The position numbers and the translations under genes are program-made. DNA of 64,000 nt from Streptomyces sp. NBC_01485 (GTDB lineage: Bacteria > Actinomycetota > Actinomycetes > Streptomycetales > Streptomycetaceae). How positions within the stretch are numbered: position 1 is the first letter of the stretch; every line of letters begins with the position of its first letter. The notes below the pieces were generated by a model. It saw only the letters and a program-made list of their open reading frames with translations, ran no database searches and was not told the origin of the DNA. Below are positions 32,132 to 39,787 of the stretch, one piece after another. Where the stretch lies: contig NZ_CP109435.1 in NCBI RefSeq assembly GCF_036227125.1, positions 5,518,001 to 5,582,000 of the forward strand, written 5' to 3'.

Positions 32132-33379
32132 CTACTCCGTGTCCTCGCTGTCGATGCCCAGGCCTGGGAGCAGGCCGGGGAGGAGCGGGGGGAGGGTGAC
32201 GTCGGGTCGGGTGCTCGGGGTGACGGGGGTCGGGGCGGTGCTGCTGCCGGTGTCCTTCGGGGGGTCCAGGAGGCCGCCGGTGTTGCCGCCCAGGAGGCCG
32301 TCGTCGCCGGTGCCGGAGGTGGCCGACCTGCTCGGGCTGCCGGTGTCGCTGCCGGTACCGTCGGACGGGGCCTTGGCGGAGCCGGTGCCGGTGTCCGGGG
32401 TGGTCGTGCGGCCGGTGCCGGTGGACGCCGAGCCGGAGCCCTGGCGGGTGCCGCCGCCGCCCTGGGCGGGGGGCGGTGGGAGCAGGGACTGCAGCGGGGC
32501 GACCTCTTCGTCTATGGCTTCGAAGACCGACGAGACCTGCTGACTGACGTCCCCGAGCTGGACCGGCAGACGGTCGCGCAGGGCGCCCCAGACCTCGCGG
32601 TGCGAGCGGGAGAACGCGTCGAGCGCCTGGATGGGGCCCAGGGAGTTCGGGTCGCGCTCGAACGCCTCGTGGAGGAGCCGGTGGCCCTCCGTCGCGTCGT
32701 ACTGCATGCCGTTCAGGGCGCGGCGGATCTCGCCGAGGGACTCGTGGTCGAGGTCGCCGCTGCGGCCCCGTTCCATGAGCCGGCGGGCCTCGCTCAGCCG
32801 GGTGGAGGCCTGGTCGAGGTACGTGCGCCCCCGCTCGTCGTCGCCGTCGGCCAGGTGGTTGAGCTTGAAGTCCTCGATGCCGCGCTTCAGCCCGTAGAGC
32901 CCGTCACCGGGAAGGGCGTCGGAGCTCGCGGCCGCGACGCCGCCGAAGGCGCCCGCCGCGACGCCGACGCTGAGGCCGCCCGCGGTGAGCCCCTTCGCGA
33001 GGCGGGAACGCGGGCGCAACTTGCCCAAGGGACTGGCTCGGTGCGTGCCTTTCGCACGGTGGGAGCGTTGCTCCGGCACCGATGGGTCGAACGCCTCGCC
33101 TCCCGCGGTGCCCGCCTGCAGCATGGCCTCCATGGCGGCGACCAACTGGGCCCGCTGGACGACCTTGACCTCGGGATCGAATTCCGGCTTGGGCAGCTCG
33201 GCGAGACTCGTGGCGAGGGCCAGGAGATGGCCCTGTCCGGTCTGGTCCGCAGCGGCCGGTGCCGGCGGTGATCCTTCGGTCTGCTCGGCCGCCGTGTCCT
33301 GGGCGGAACAGTCGGACTGCTCCTCCAAGACCTGGGCGAAGGCGTTCGCCCGCCGGTGCGCCGATACGTTCGCGATCAC
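32132..33379 (-). CDS. rsbN: RsbN, membrane anti-sigma factor of BldN
   Basis: 415 residues from GTG 33379, preferred to GTG 33388 because the GAGGAGG site (33388-33394) overlaps the latter and is 8 bases from the former. The N-terminal ~110 residues are cytoplasmic (ANVSAHRRANAFAQVLEEQ start). One membrane helix lies at ~129-152, followed by a DUF5667-like helical domain to ~270 and a long Pro/Ser/Thr/Gly-rich tail. It lacks the HxxxCxxC zinc motif of common anti-sigma factors. In Streptomyces RsbN holds BldN inactive until aerial development. It lies downstream of bldN in the same direction, with its own likely BldN-type promoter. Confidence 0.9.
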   Translation of the reverse strand: MIANVSAHRRANAFAQVLEEQSDCSAQDTAAEQTEGSPPAPAAADQTGQGHLLALATSLAELPKPEFDPEVKVVQRAQLVAAMEAMLQAGTAGGEAFDPSVPEQRSHRAKGTHRASPLGKLRPRSRLAKGLTAGGLSVGVAAGAFGGVAAASSDALPGDGLYGLKRGIEDFKLNHLADGDDERGRTYLDQASTRLSEARRLMERGRSGDLDHESLGEIRRALNGMQYDATEGHRLLHEAFERDPNSLGPIQALDAFSRSHREVWGALRDRLPVQLGDVSQQVSSVFEAIDEEVAPLQSLLPPPPAQGGGGTRQGSGSASTGTGRTTTPDTGTGSAKAPSDGTGSDTGSPSRSATSGTGDDGLLGGNTGGLLDPPKDTGSSTAPTPVTPSTRPDVTLPPLLPGLLPGLGIDSEDTE

Positions 33380-33509
33380 TGGCGGCACCTCCTCTCGTCA
33401 TCACGGTCGACTCCCCGGGGGTTCTGAGGGTTGCACGCCCTGGACCGGATCCACACGATCGAGTGATCGGGGTCGGACAGGACGTGACCACAGGGAGCCT
33501 GTATCCCGC

Positions 33510-33538
33510 ACAACGACTGGCGCGGCACTTGGGTTACG
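33510..33538 (-). promoter_or_regulatory. Candidate BldN-dependent promoter of rsbN
   Basis: On the minus strand CGTAAC (33538-33533) and CGTTGT (33515-33510) are separated by 17 bases, upstream of rsbN. This resembles the promoter type assigned to BldN (a GTAAC-like -35 and a CGTT-like -10; consensus from memory). It implies that BldN drives its own anti-sigma gene, a negative feedback loop described for this pair. Confidence 0.6.
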
Positions 33539-33648
33539 GACGGCGGATGATCGGATCTGGAAGGCAACGGACTTTCACTGAAGGTGAGTTGAGGATCGCC
33601 GACCGTAGCCCCCGGGCGGGGCCGGTCGGCGGTCCGGTCGGCGGTCCG

Positions 33649-34437
33649 TCAGCGGGCGTCTTCCGGCAGGAGCCGGGCGAGGGTGCGGACGGCCCGGTAC
33701 TGAAGGGTCTTGATCGCGCCCTCGTTCTTGCCCATCACGCGCGCCGTCTCGGCGACGGACAGGCCCTGCAGGAACCGGAGCGTCACGCACTCCTGCTGCT
33801 GCGGGTTGAGCCGGCGCACGGCGTCCAGGAGCGCGGCGTTGGAGAGGGACTCCAGGACGGAGTCCTCCGGTGAGCGCGCGACCTCGTTGGCGTCGAGCAT
33901 TTCGCCGGTGGTCACTTCCAGCCGGAAACGGCTCGACTTGAAGTGGTCGGCGACCAGGTTGCGGGCGATGGTGACGAGCCAGGCGCCGAAGTCGCGGCCC
34001 TGCCAGGTGAACGTCCCGATGCGGCGCAGGGCGCGCAGGAACGTCTCGCTGGTGAGGTCCTCGGCTGTCGCCTTGCCGCCCACCCGGTAGTAGATATAGC
34101 GGTAGACGGTGTCGCTGTACTGGTCGTACAGGCGCCCGAAGGCCTCGGCTTCGCCGGCCTGGGCGCGTTCGACGAGGTCCATCATGCGGGCGCTGTCGCT
34201 GTCGGCGGCCGGCCGACGGGCGGTGGCCGCGCCGCTTGCACCGGCCGCACCGGCCGCGCGTCCTCGTCTGCCGACGGCGGCGGTGCCGTCGGCCAGTGCG
34301 TAGCACGGGCCGACGGGTGCGGCGGCGGCGAAGGCGGGGACGGCGTACGCGGTGGGGACGAAGCCGCGCAACAGGTCCTGGACCGTTGCGCGCAGCGTAG
34401 CCAGGCCCGAGGTGTCAACCCCGACGTGTGGGTACAC
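33649..34437 (-). CDS. bldN: BldN, developmental ECF sigma factor with N-terminal pro-sequence
   Basis: 262 residues from GTG 34437. The first ~85 residues (MYPHVGVDTSGLATLRATV and an Ala/Gly-rich stretch) are the unusual pro-sequence removed by proteolysis in BldN/AdsA. The sigma-2 domain is at ~95-170 (FGRLYDQYSDTVYRYIYYR, ETFLRALRRIGTFTW), sigma-4 at ~202-256 (LNPQQQECVTLRFLQGLSVA, MGKNEGAIKTLQYRA). It directs genes for aerial hyphae such as chaplins and rodlins and is repressed by BldD in known species. Neighbours are rsbN downstream and a small HTH gene on the other side. The short GGGAG at ~34441 is the likely ribosome-binding site. Confidence 0.95.
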   Translation of the reverse strand: MYPHVGVDTSGLATLRATVQDLLRGFVPTAYAVPAFAAAAPVGPCYALADGTAAVGRRGRAAGAAGASGAATARRPAADSDSARMMDLVERAQAGEAEAFGRLYDQYSDTVYRYIYYRVGGKATAEDLTSETFLRALRRIGTFTWQGRDFGAWLVTIARNLVADHFKSSRFRLEVTTGEMLDANEVARSPEDSVLESLSNAALLDAVRRLNPQQQECVTLRFLQGLSVAETARVMGKNEGAIKTLQYRAVRTLARLLPEDAR

Positions 34438-34779
34438 GGGACTCCCAGAGGCAGAGCTTCCATCACGTGCAGTGCGGAACCTTTCACCCGTCGTAGCGAC
34501 AGGAGGGGTACCGGATTGCGTTTGAGGAGAATAACGCTTCGTGCAGGCACTGCTACACCGAGTTGCTCAAAACTTCGATTACGTCGCTTCTGTGGTTGAT
34601 TGATGCCCGATCAAGTCGCGTGGAGTGAGCGATTGTTGATCGGAAACGACCGAGTTTCGCGATGGTCTGGGGCGGGTTGTGGCTGTGCGCGGACAACGCG
34701 AATAGACGGCCGCCCCAGGGGGTACGACCGTCTTTTGGTGCGGGTGTCTGGTGGGTGGGTGCTTGGCGCTGGTGTGCTG
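34438..34779 (-). other. bldN upstream region
   Basis: 342 bases without a gene between the HAD-IB gene and bldN, both on the minus strand; part of it is clearly AT-richer than its surroundings (~34500-34680), as expected for a complex developmental promoter. I see no exact BldD box. A hairpin with 9-bp arms (34702-34731, AGACGG and CCGTCT at its ends) probably terminates the HAD-IB transcript. Confidence 0.5.
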
Positions 34780-35727
34780 TTACCGCCGTCGCCGGTGCAG
34801 GGCGATCGCCGCCGCCGTGCCGCCCGCCACCGCTCCCACGCCGGCCGCCGCCGGGATGCCGACCTTCGCCGCCTTGCGGCCCGTGCGGTAGTCGCGCAGC
34901 CGCCAGTCGAGGCCCCGGGCGTGTTTGCGGAGTTTGGCGTCGGGGTTGATGGCGTAGGGGTGGCCGACGAGGGAGAGCATCGGGATGTCGTTGTGGGAGT
35001 CGCTGTAGGCGGCGCAGCGGGAGAGGTCCAGGTCCTCGGCCGCGGCCAGCGCGCGCACCGCCTCCGCCTTCGCGGGGCCGTGCAGGGGCTCGCCGACCAG
35101 CTTGCCCGTGTAGACGCCGTCGACCGACTCGGCGACGGTGCCCAGCGCGCCGGTGAGGCCGAGGCGGCGGGCGATCACCTGGGCGATCTCCACCGGGGCG
35201 GCGGTGACGAGCCACACCTTCTGGCCCGCGTCCAGGTGGGCCTGGGCGAGGGCCCGGGTGCCCGGCCAGATGCGCTCGGCCATGTACTCGTCGTAGATCT
35301 CCTCGCCGATCGACATCAGCTCGGAGACGCGGTGGCCCTGCACGATGGACAGGGCCGAGTCGCGGGCCTCCTGCATGTGCTCGGGGTCCTCGACGCCGGC
35401 CAGCCGGAACCACGCCTGCTGCCAGGCGAAGCGGGCCAGGTCGCGGGTCTCGAAGAACTTCCGTTTGTACAGACCGCGGCCGAAGTGGAAGAGGGCCGCG
35501 CCCTGCATCACGGTGTTGTCGAGGTCGAAGAAGGCGGCGGCCAGCGCGTCGCCGTGCACCGGGAACTGCGGTTCCCGGTCGGAGGCGTCCGGGGAGTCCA
35601 GGGTCTCCGGGGAGTCCAGGGCTTCCTGGGTGGACTTGCGGGCTGCCTCCGCCGAGGCCTCGCCTGCCAACACGCTCCGCGCCGTGGCGGCGCGCCTACG
35701 GGGAGTGAGCCATCCTAGAGCGGCCAT
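34780..35727 (-). CDS. HAD-IB family hydrolase
   Basis: 315 residues from ATG 35727. A hydrophilic N-terminal extension of ~60 residues with DSPETLDSPDASD repeats precedes the catalytic core. Motif I is AAFFDLDNTVMQGAAL (~63-78), motif II VWLVTAAP, and the motif III/IV region AAYSDSHNDIPMLSLVG, as in SerB-like HAD-IB phosphatases. A final hydrophobic segment (GIPAAAGVGAVAGGTAAAIAL) followed by HRRRR suggests a C-terminal membrane tail. The family acts on phosphoserine-like or lysophospholipid phosphates. It sits between glutaredoxin and bldN. Confidence 0.88.
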   Translation of the reverse strand: MAALGWLTPRRRAATARSVLAGEASAEAARKSTQEALDSPETLDSPDASDREPQFPVHGDALAAAFFDLDNTVMQGAALFHFGRGLYKRKFFETRDLARFAWQQAWFRLAGVEDPEHMQEARDSALSIVQGHRVSELMSIGEEIYDEYMAERIWPGTRALAQAHLDAGQKVWLVTAAPVEIAQVIARRLGLTGALGTVAESVDGVYTGKLVGEPLHGPAKAEAVRALAAAEDLDLSRCAAYSDSHNDIPMLSLVGHPYAINPDAKLRKHARGLDWRLRDYRTGRKAAKVGIPAAAGVGAVAGGTAAAIALHRRRR

Positions 35728-35829
35728 GGCGTGAGCATAGCCAGTCCGTTCGGTGGTTCCGGAGCCGAGAGGTTCGAAGGGTGTGAACTCTCCGCGACCG
35801 CTCGGTTAAAGAGCGGGAGAATGGCCGAC

Positions 35830-36102
35830 ATGAGTCCCCTCTTTCGACGTAAGGCAGCCCCGGGCGAACGGGTGGTCACCCTCATCCGCAAGTCGGGTTG
35901 TCATCTGTGCGACGACGCGGAAAGCGTGATCGAAAAGGTCTGCGGGGAACTCGGCGTGCCCTGGGAGCGCAAGGACATCACCGAGGACCGGGAACTGTAC
36001 GACCAGTACTGGGAGCAGATCCCCGTCGTGCTCGTGGACGGCAGGCAGCACACCTTCTGGCGGGTGGACGAGGGCCGCCTTCGTAAGGAGTTGGCCGGGT
36101 AG
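35830..36102 (+). CDS. Glutaredoxin family protein
   Basis: 90 residues from ATG 35830; ATG 35821 is also in frame but only a base or so from GGGAGA (35815-35820), which is nine bases from 35830. Thioredoxin fold with the active site SGCHLCDDAE (CxxC), the cis-Pro in QIPVVLVDGRQ and a short C-terminal helix. It resembles the DUF836 glutaredoxin-like group. Its place just upstream of the redox regulator gene rex may be functional, but it has its own short transcript; the rex promoter follows. Confidence 0.87.
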   Translation: MSPLFRRKAAPGERVVTLIRKSGCHLCDDAESVIEKVCGELGVPWERKDITEDRELYDQYWEQIPVVLVDGRQHTFWRVDEGRLRKELAG

Positions 36103-36192
36103 GAGGGAACGTCGCTTAGGATCGATGGCGGTTTTGTCTCGGGGGCGGGATTCACGAGGAGAGTGGCGGTTTTGCCCCCTGGAATGATGTGC

Positions 36193-36206
36193 GTGACCCC
36201 GGTCAC
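36193..36206. promoter_or_regulatory. Crp-like palindrome upstream of rex
   Basis: GTGACCCCGGTCAC, a palindrome with 6-bp arms, fits the GTG(N)6GNCAC pattern I recall for Streptomyces Crp. It lies 27 bases upstream of the Rex operator. Dual control of the heme operon is inference. Confidence 0.45.
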
Positions 36207-36233
36207 GTTGGCCGGGCAAATCGGACACCATCT

Positions 36234-36251
36234 TTGTGCACGCGTTCACAA
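36234..36251. promoter_or_regulatory. Rex operator (ROP)
   Basis: TTGTGCACGCGTTCACAA is an 18-bp near-perfect palindrome matching the known Rex operator TTGTGAACGCGTTCACAA with one change. It overlaps a plausible -35 (TTGTGC) with TAGCCT at 36257-36262 as -10. It is the site by which Rex represses its own operon when NADH is low. Confidence 0.92.
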
Positions 36252-36327
36252 AGACATAGCCTGCTGTCGACGGGGCGGTCTGGGTACGTGTGACCGCCTG
36301 CAGCCCCGCTCTACCCGCAGGAGCACC

Positions 36328-37095
36328 GTGGCAACTGGCCGAACTCACCGACCGGCGACCCGTAGCCGAGGGATTCCCGAGGCCACCGTCGCCCGCCTTC
36401 CGCTGTACCTCCGCGCGCTGACCGGACTGTCGGAGCGCTCGGTCCCCACGGTCTCCTCCGAGGAACTCGCCGCTGCCGCGGGCGTCAACTCCGCGAAGCT
36501 GCGCAAGGACTTCTCTTACCTGGGTTCTTACGGAACCCGGGGTGTCGGCTACGACGTCGAGTATCTCGTCTACCAGATCTCCCGTGAGCTGGGGCTCACC
36601 CAGGACTGGCCGGTTGTGATCGTCGGTATCGGCAACCTCGGCGCGGCGCTGGCCAATTACGGCGGGTTCGCCTCGCGCGGTTTCCGGGTCGCGGCGCTCA
36701 TCGACGCCGATCTGGCGATGGCGGGGAAGCAGGTCGCCGGGATCGGCGTGCAGCACAGCGACGGCCTGGAGAAGATCATCTCCGACAACGGTGTCTCCAT
36801 CGGCGTGATCACCACCCCGCCGGGCGTCGCCCAGCAGGTCTGCGACCGGCTCGTGGCCGCCGGCGTCACCTCCATCCTGAACTTCGCGCCGACCGTGCTG
36901 ACCGTCCCGGACGGCGTGGACGTGCGCAAGGTCGACCTCTCCATCGAGCTGCAGATCCTCGCCTTCCACGAGCAGCGCAAGGCCGGCGAGGAGGCCGCGG
37001 CGCACGACAACGCCGTACCCGCCGCCCCCGTCAGCCACAAGGACACCACCGAGCAGGGACCCGACGGGGACGTACCCGCCGTGATGCCGGCATGA
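36328..37095 (+). CDS. rex: Redox-sensing transcriptional repressor Rex
   Basis: 255 residues from GTG 36328, with GGAGC five bases upstream; the frame is open to 36163 but passes through the operator. An N-terminal winged helix (~18-85: PEATVARLPLYLRALTGLSE, and SAKLRKDFSYLGSYGTRGVGY) contacts DNA. The Rossmann domain begins with VVIVGIGNLGAALANYGGF (~96-114). Rex senses NADH/NAD+ and releases DNA when NADH is high. The C-terminal ~35 residues are a variable tail. First gene of rex-hemA-hemC-hemD; the stop overlaps hemA by 4 bases. Confidence 0.97.
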   Translation: MATGRTHRPATRSRGIPEATVARLPLYLRALTGLSERSVPTVSSEELAAAAGVNSAKLRKDFSYLGSYGTRGVGYDVEYLVYQISRELGLTQDWPVVIVGIGNLGAALANYGGFASRGFRVAALIDADLAMAGKQVAGIGVQHSDGLEKIISDNGVSIGVITTPPGVAQQVCDRLVAAGVTSILNFAPTVLTVPDGVDVRKVDLSIELQILAFHEQRKAGEEAAAHDNAVPAAPVSHKDTTEQGPDGDVPAVMPA

Positions 37096-38822
37096 GTCTC
37101 CTCGTCGTCGGACTGAGCCACCGCAGCGCCCCCGTGAGCGTGCTGGAGCGGGCCTCGCTGTCTGCGGACGCCCAGCTCAAGCTGCTCCAGGACACGGTCG
37201 CCGCCGACCCGGCCGCCGAGGCCGCCGTCCTCGCCACCTGCAACCGCATCGAGCTGTACGCCGACGTGGACAAGTTCCACGCGGGCGTCGCCGAGCTGTC
37301 CACGCTGCTCGCCCAGCACAGCGGGGTCGGCCTGGAGGAGCTCACTCCTTATCTCTACGTGCACTACGAGGACCGCGCCGTCCACCACTTCTTCTCGGTG
37401 GCCTGCGGCCTGGACTCCATGGTCGTCGGCGAGGGGCAGATCCTCGGGCAGATCAAGGACGCGCTGGCCCGCGCGCAGGAGCTGCACACCGCCGGACGGC
37501 TGCTGAACGACCTGTTCCAGCAGGCCCTCAGGGTCGGCAAGCGCGCCCACTCCGAGACCGGCATCGACCGCGCCGGGCAGTCCCTGGTCACCTTCGGCCT
37601 GGAGCAGCTCGCCGCGGGCGGGGAGGTGCGGGACTGGGCGCGCGGCAAGCGGGCCCTCGTCATCGGCGCCGGTTCCATGTCGTCGCTGGCCGCCGCCACC
37701 CTCGCGCGCGCCGGGGTCGGCGAGGTCGTCGTCGCCAACCGCACCCTCGACCGGGCCGCGCGGCTCGCCCAGATACTCGCCGAGGCCGACGGCACGGACG
37801 TGCCGGCCCGCGCGGTACCGATGGAATCGGTGCCGGCCGAGCTGACACGTGCCGACGTCGTCGTCTCCTGCACCGGTGCGACGGGCCTGGTCCTGACGGC
37901 GGAGGCGATCGCGGAGGCGGTCGAGGGCCGCACCGGAACACCCGCCGCCTTCGACGCCGCCGACGACGAGCAGACGACGACCGGCGCGGACGTACGGCCG
38001 CTGCCGGCCACCTCCGTCGGGGCCGACGAGAACTGTCCGCTGGACCTGGCCGCCGTACAGCAGGCCCCCGTGCCGCAGGCCGGATTCTCCGTGCTCGGGG
38101 AGGCCGCCGTCGCCGGGATGGACGCGGCGACGCTGGAGCAGCACGCCGCCTGGGTGGACAACGCGACCGTGGACCGGCGGGCGGCCGCTCGCCGTCCGGA
38201 GGCCGACGCCGAGCTGATCAGCGCCCTCGCCGCGACCGCCGCCACCGTCGGGCGGATCCCCGAGCGCCGCAGGCCCGAGCCGGTCGCCATGCTCGTACGG
38301 CCCGAGCCCGTGCTCTTCCTGCTCGACCTGGCGATGCCGCGGGACGTCGACGCGGCCGCGCACCGGCTGGCCGGGGTACGGCTGGTGGACATCGAGTCGC
38401 TCGCCGAGGCTTCGGCGGACGCTCCGATGGCGGCCGACGTCGACCAGGTGCGGCGGATCGTCGCCGACGAGGTCGCCGCGTTCGGCGCGGCACAGCGGGC
38501 CGCGCACATCACGCCGACCGTGGTCGCGCTGCGCGCGATGGCCGCCGACGTCGTGGCCGGCGAGATCGCCCGGCTCGACGGGCGGCTGCCCGGACTGGAC
38601 GACAAGCACCGCGCCGAGATCACCCAGACCGTGAAGCGGGTCGTCGACAAGCTGCTGCACGCGCCGACCGTACGGGTCAAGCAGCTCGCGGCCGAGCCCG
38701 GCGGCGCCGGGTACGCGGACGCGCTGCGGACCCTGTTCGACCTCGACCCGGAGACGGTGGCCGCCGTGTCCCGGGCCGAGGAAAGCACCGAGATGAACGC
38801 AGAGAACCGAGGGCCGGCATGA
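37092..38822 (+). CDS. hemA: Glutamyl-tRNA reductase
   Basis: 576 residues from ATG 37092, overlapping the rex stop. First committed step of tetrapyrrole synthesis by the C5 route: reduction of glutamyl-tRNA to glutamate-1-semialdehyde. The catalytic Cys50 is in LATCNRIELYA; the NADPH domain starts with ALVIGAGSMSSLAAATLARAG. Longer than the usual ~420-450 residues: an insert of roughly 100 residues at ~283-390, rich in Ala, Asp and Thr, splits the NADPH domain, typical of Streptomyces HemA. The dimerisation domain follows (VKRVVDKLLHAPTVRVK). The stop overlaps hemC by 4 bases. Confidence 0.96.
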   Translation: MSLLVVGLSHRSAPVSVLERASLSADAQLKLLQDTVAADPAAEAAVLATCNRIELYADVDKFHAGVAELSTLLAQHSGVGLEELTPYLYVHYEDRAVHHFFSVACGLDSMVVGEGQILGQIKDALARAQELHTAGRLLNDLFQQALRVGKRAHSETGIDRAGQSLVTFGLEQLAAGGEVRDWARGKRALVIGAGSMSSLAAATLARAGVGEVVVANRTLDRAARLAQILAEADGTDVPARAVPMESVPAELTRADVVVSCTGATGLVLTAEAIAEAVEGRTGTPAAFDAADDEQTTTGADVRPLPATSVGADENCPLDLAAVQQAPVPQAGFSVLGEAAVAGMDAATLEQHAAWVDNATVDRRAAARRPEADAELISALAATAATVGRIPERRRPEPVAMLVRPEPVLFLLDLAMPRDVDAAAHRLAGVRLVDIESLAEASADAPMAADVDQVRRIVADEVAAFGAAQRAAHITPTVVALRAMAADVVAGEIARLDGRLPGLDDKHRAEITQTVKRVVDKLLHAPTVRVKQLAAEPGGAGYADALRTLFDLDPETVAAVSRAEESTEMNAENRGPA

Positions 38823-39787
38823 GCGGCATGAGTACGAAGGCACTGAGACTGGGGACGAGGCGGAGCAGACTCGCCCTGGCCCAGTCCCGGCTGGTCGCGG
38901 ACGCCGTGGGCCGGGTGACCGGGCGGCCCGTCGAGCTCGTCGAGATCACCACCTACGGCGACGTCTCCCGCGAGCATCTCGCGCAGATCGGCGGCACGGG
39001 TGTCTTCGTCACCGCGCTGCGGGACGCGCTGACCAAGGGCGAGGTCGACTTCGCGGTTCACTCGCTGAAGGACCTGCCGACCACGCAGCCCGAGAACCTG
39101 GTCCTGGCCGCCGTACCGGTGCGCGAGGACCCCCGCGACGCGCTCGTCGCCCGGGACGCGCTGAAGTTCACCGACCTGCCGCGCGGGGCGCGCATCGGCA
39201 CCGGTTCGCCGCGCCGCATGGCGCAGCTCAACGCGTACGCCCGCGCCCACGGACTCGACATCGAGACGGTGCCGATCCGCGGGAACGTCGACACGCGGCT
39301 CGGATACGTGCGCGACGGCGAGCTGGACGCGGTGGTGCTGGCCGCGGCCGGCCTGAGCCGCATCGGCCGCCTCGACGAGGTCACCGACTTCCTGTCGATA
39401 GACACGGTTTTGCCCGCTCCCGGCCAGGGAGCACTGGCGATCGAGTGTGCCGCGGACCACGCGGACCTCATCGCGACGCTCGGCGAGCTCGACGACCCGT
39501 TCACACGGGTCGCCGTGACCGCCGAACGGTCACTGCTCGCCGCCCTGGAGGCCGGTTGCAGTGCCCCTGTCGGGGCGCTGGCCGACCTGCTGGCCGACGG
39601 GCAGATTGTCAAGGAAATGCGCCTGCGGGGCGTCGTCGGCACGACCGACGGCTCCCGGATGGTGCAGCTGTCCACCACCGGTCCCGTGCCCGAGACGCAC
39701 GACCAGGCAATGATGCTCGGTCGCGGACTCGCCGCCGAGATGCTTGCCCAGGGCGCGGCCGGTCTGATGGGGGAGCGAGCACAGTGA
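38819..39787 (+). CDS. hemC: Hydroxymethylbilane synthase (porphobilinogen deaminase)
   Basis: 322 residues from ATG 38819 (ATGA overlap with hemA; ATG 38828 is an alternative start). It joins four porphobilinogens into hydroxymethylbilane. LRLGTRRSRLALAQS is the family N-terminus, DFAVHSLKDLPT holds the catalytic Asp, IGTGSPRRMAQL binds the cofactor and LEAGCSAPVGA carries the Cys for the dipyrromethane cofactor. Full length. The stop overlaps the next gene by 4 bases (GTGA). Confidence 0.97.
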   Translation: MSGMSTKALRLGTRRSRLALAQSRLVADAVGRVTGRPVELVEITTYGDVSREHLAQIGGTGVFVTALRDALTKGEVDFAVHSLKDLPTTQPENLVLAAVPVREDPRDALVARDALKFTDLPRGARIGTGSPRRMAQLNAYARAHGLDIETVPIRGNVDTRLGYVRDGELDAVVLAAAGLSRIGRLDEVTDFLSIDTVLPAPGQGALAIECAADHADLIATLGELDDPFTRVAVTAERSLLAALEAGCSAPVGALADLLADGQIVKEMRLRGVVGTTDGSRMVQLSTTGPVPETHDQAMMLGRGLAAEMLAQGAAGLMGERAQ

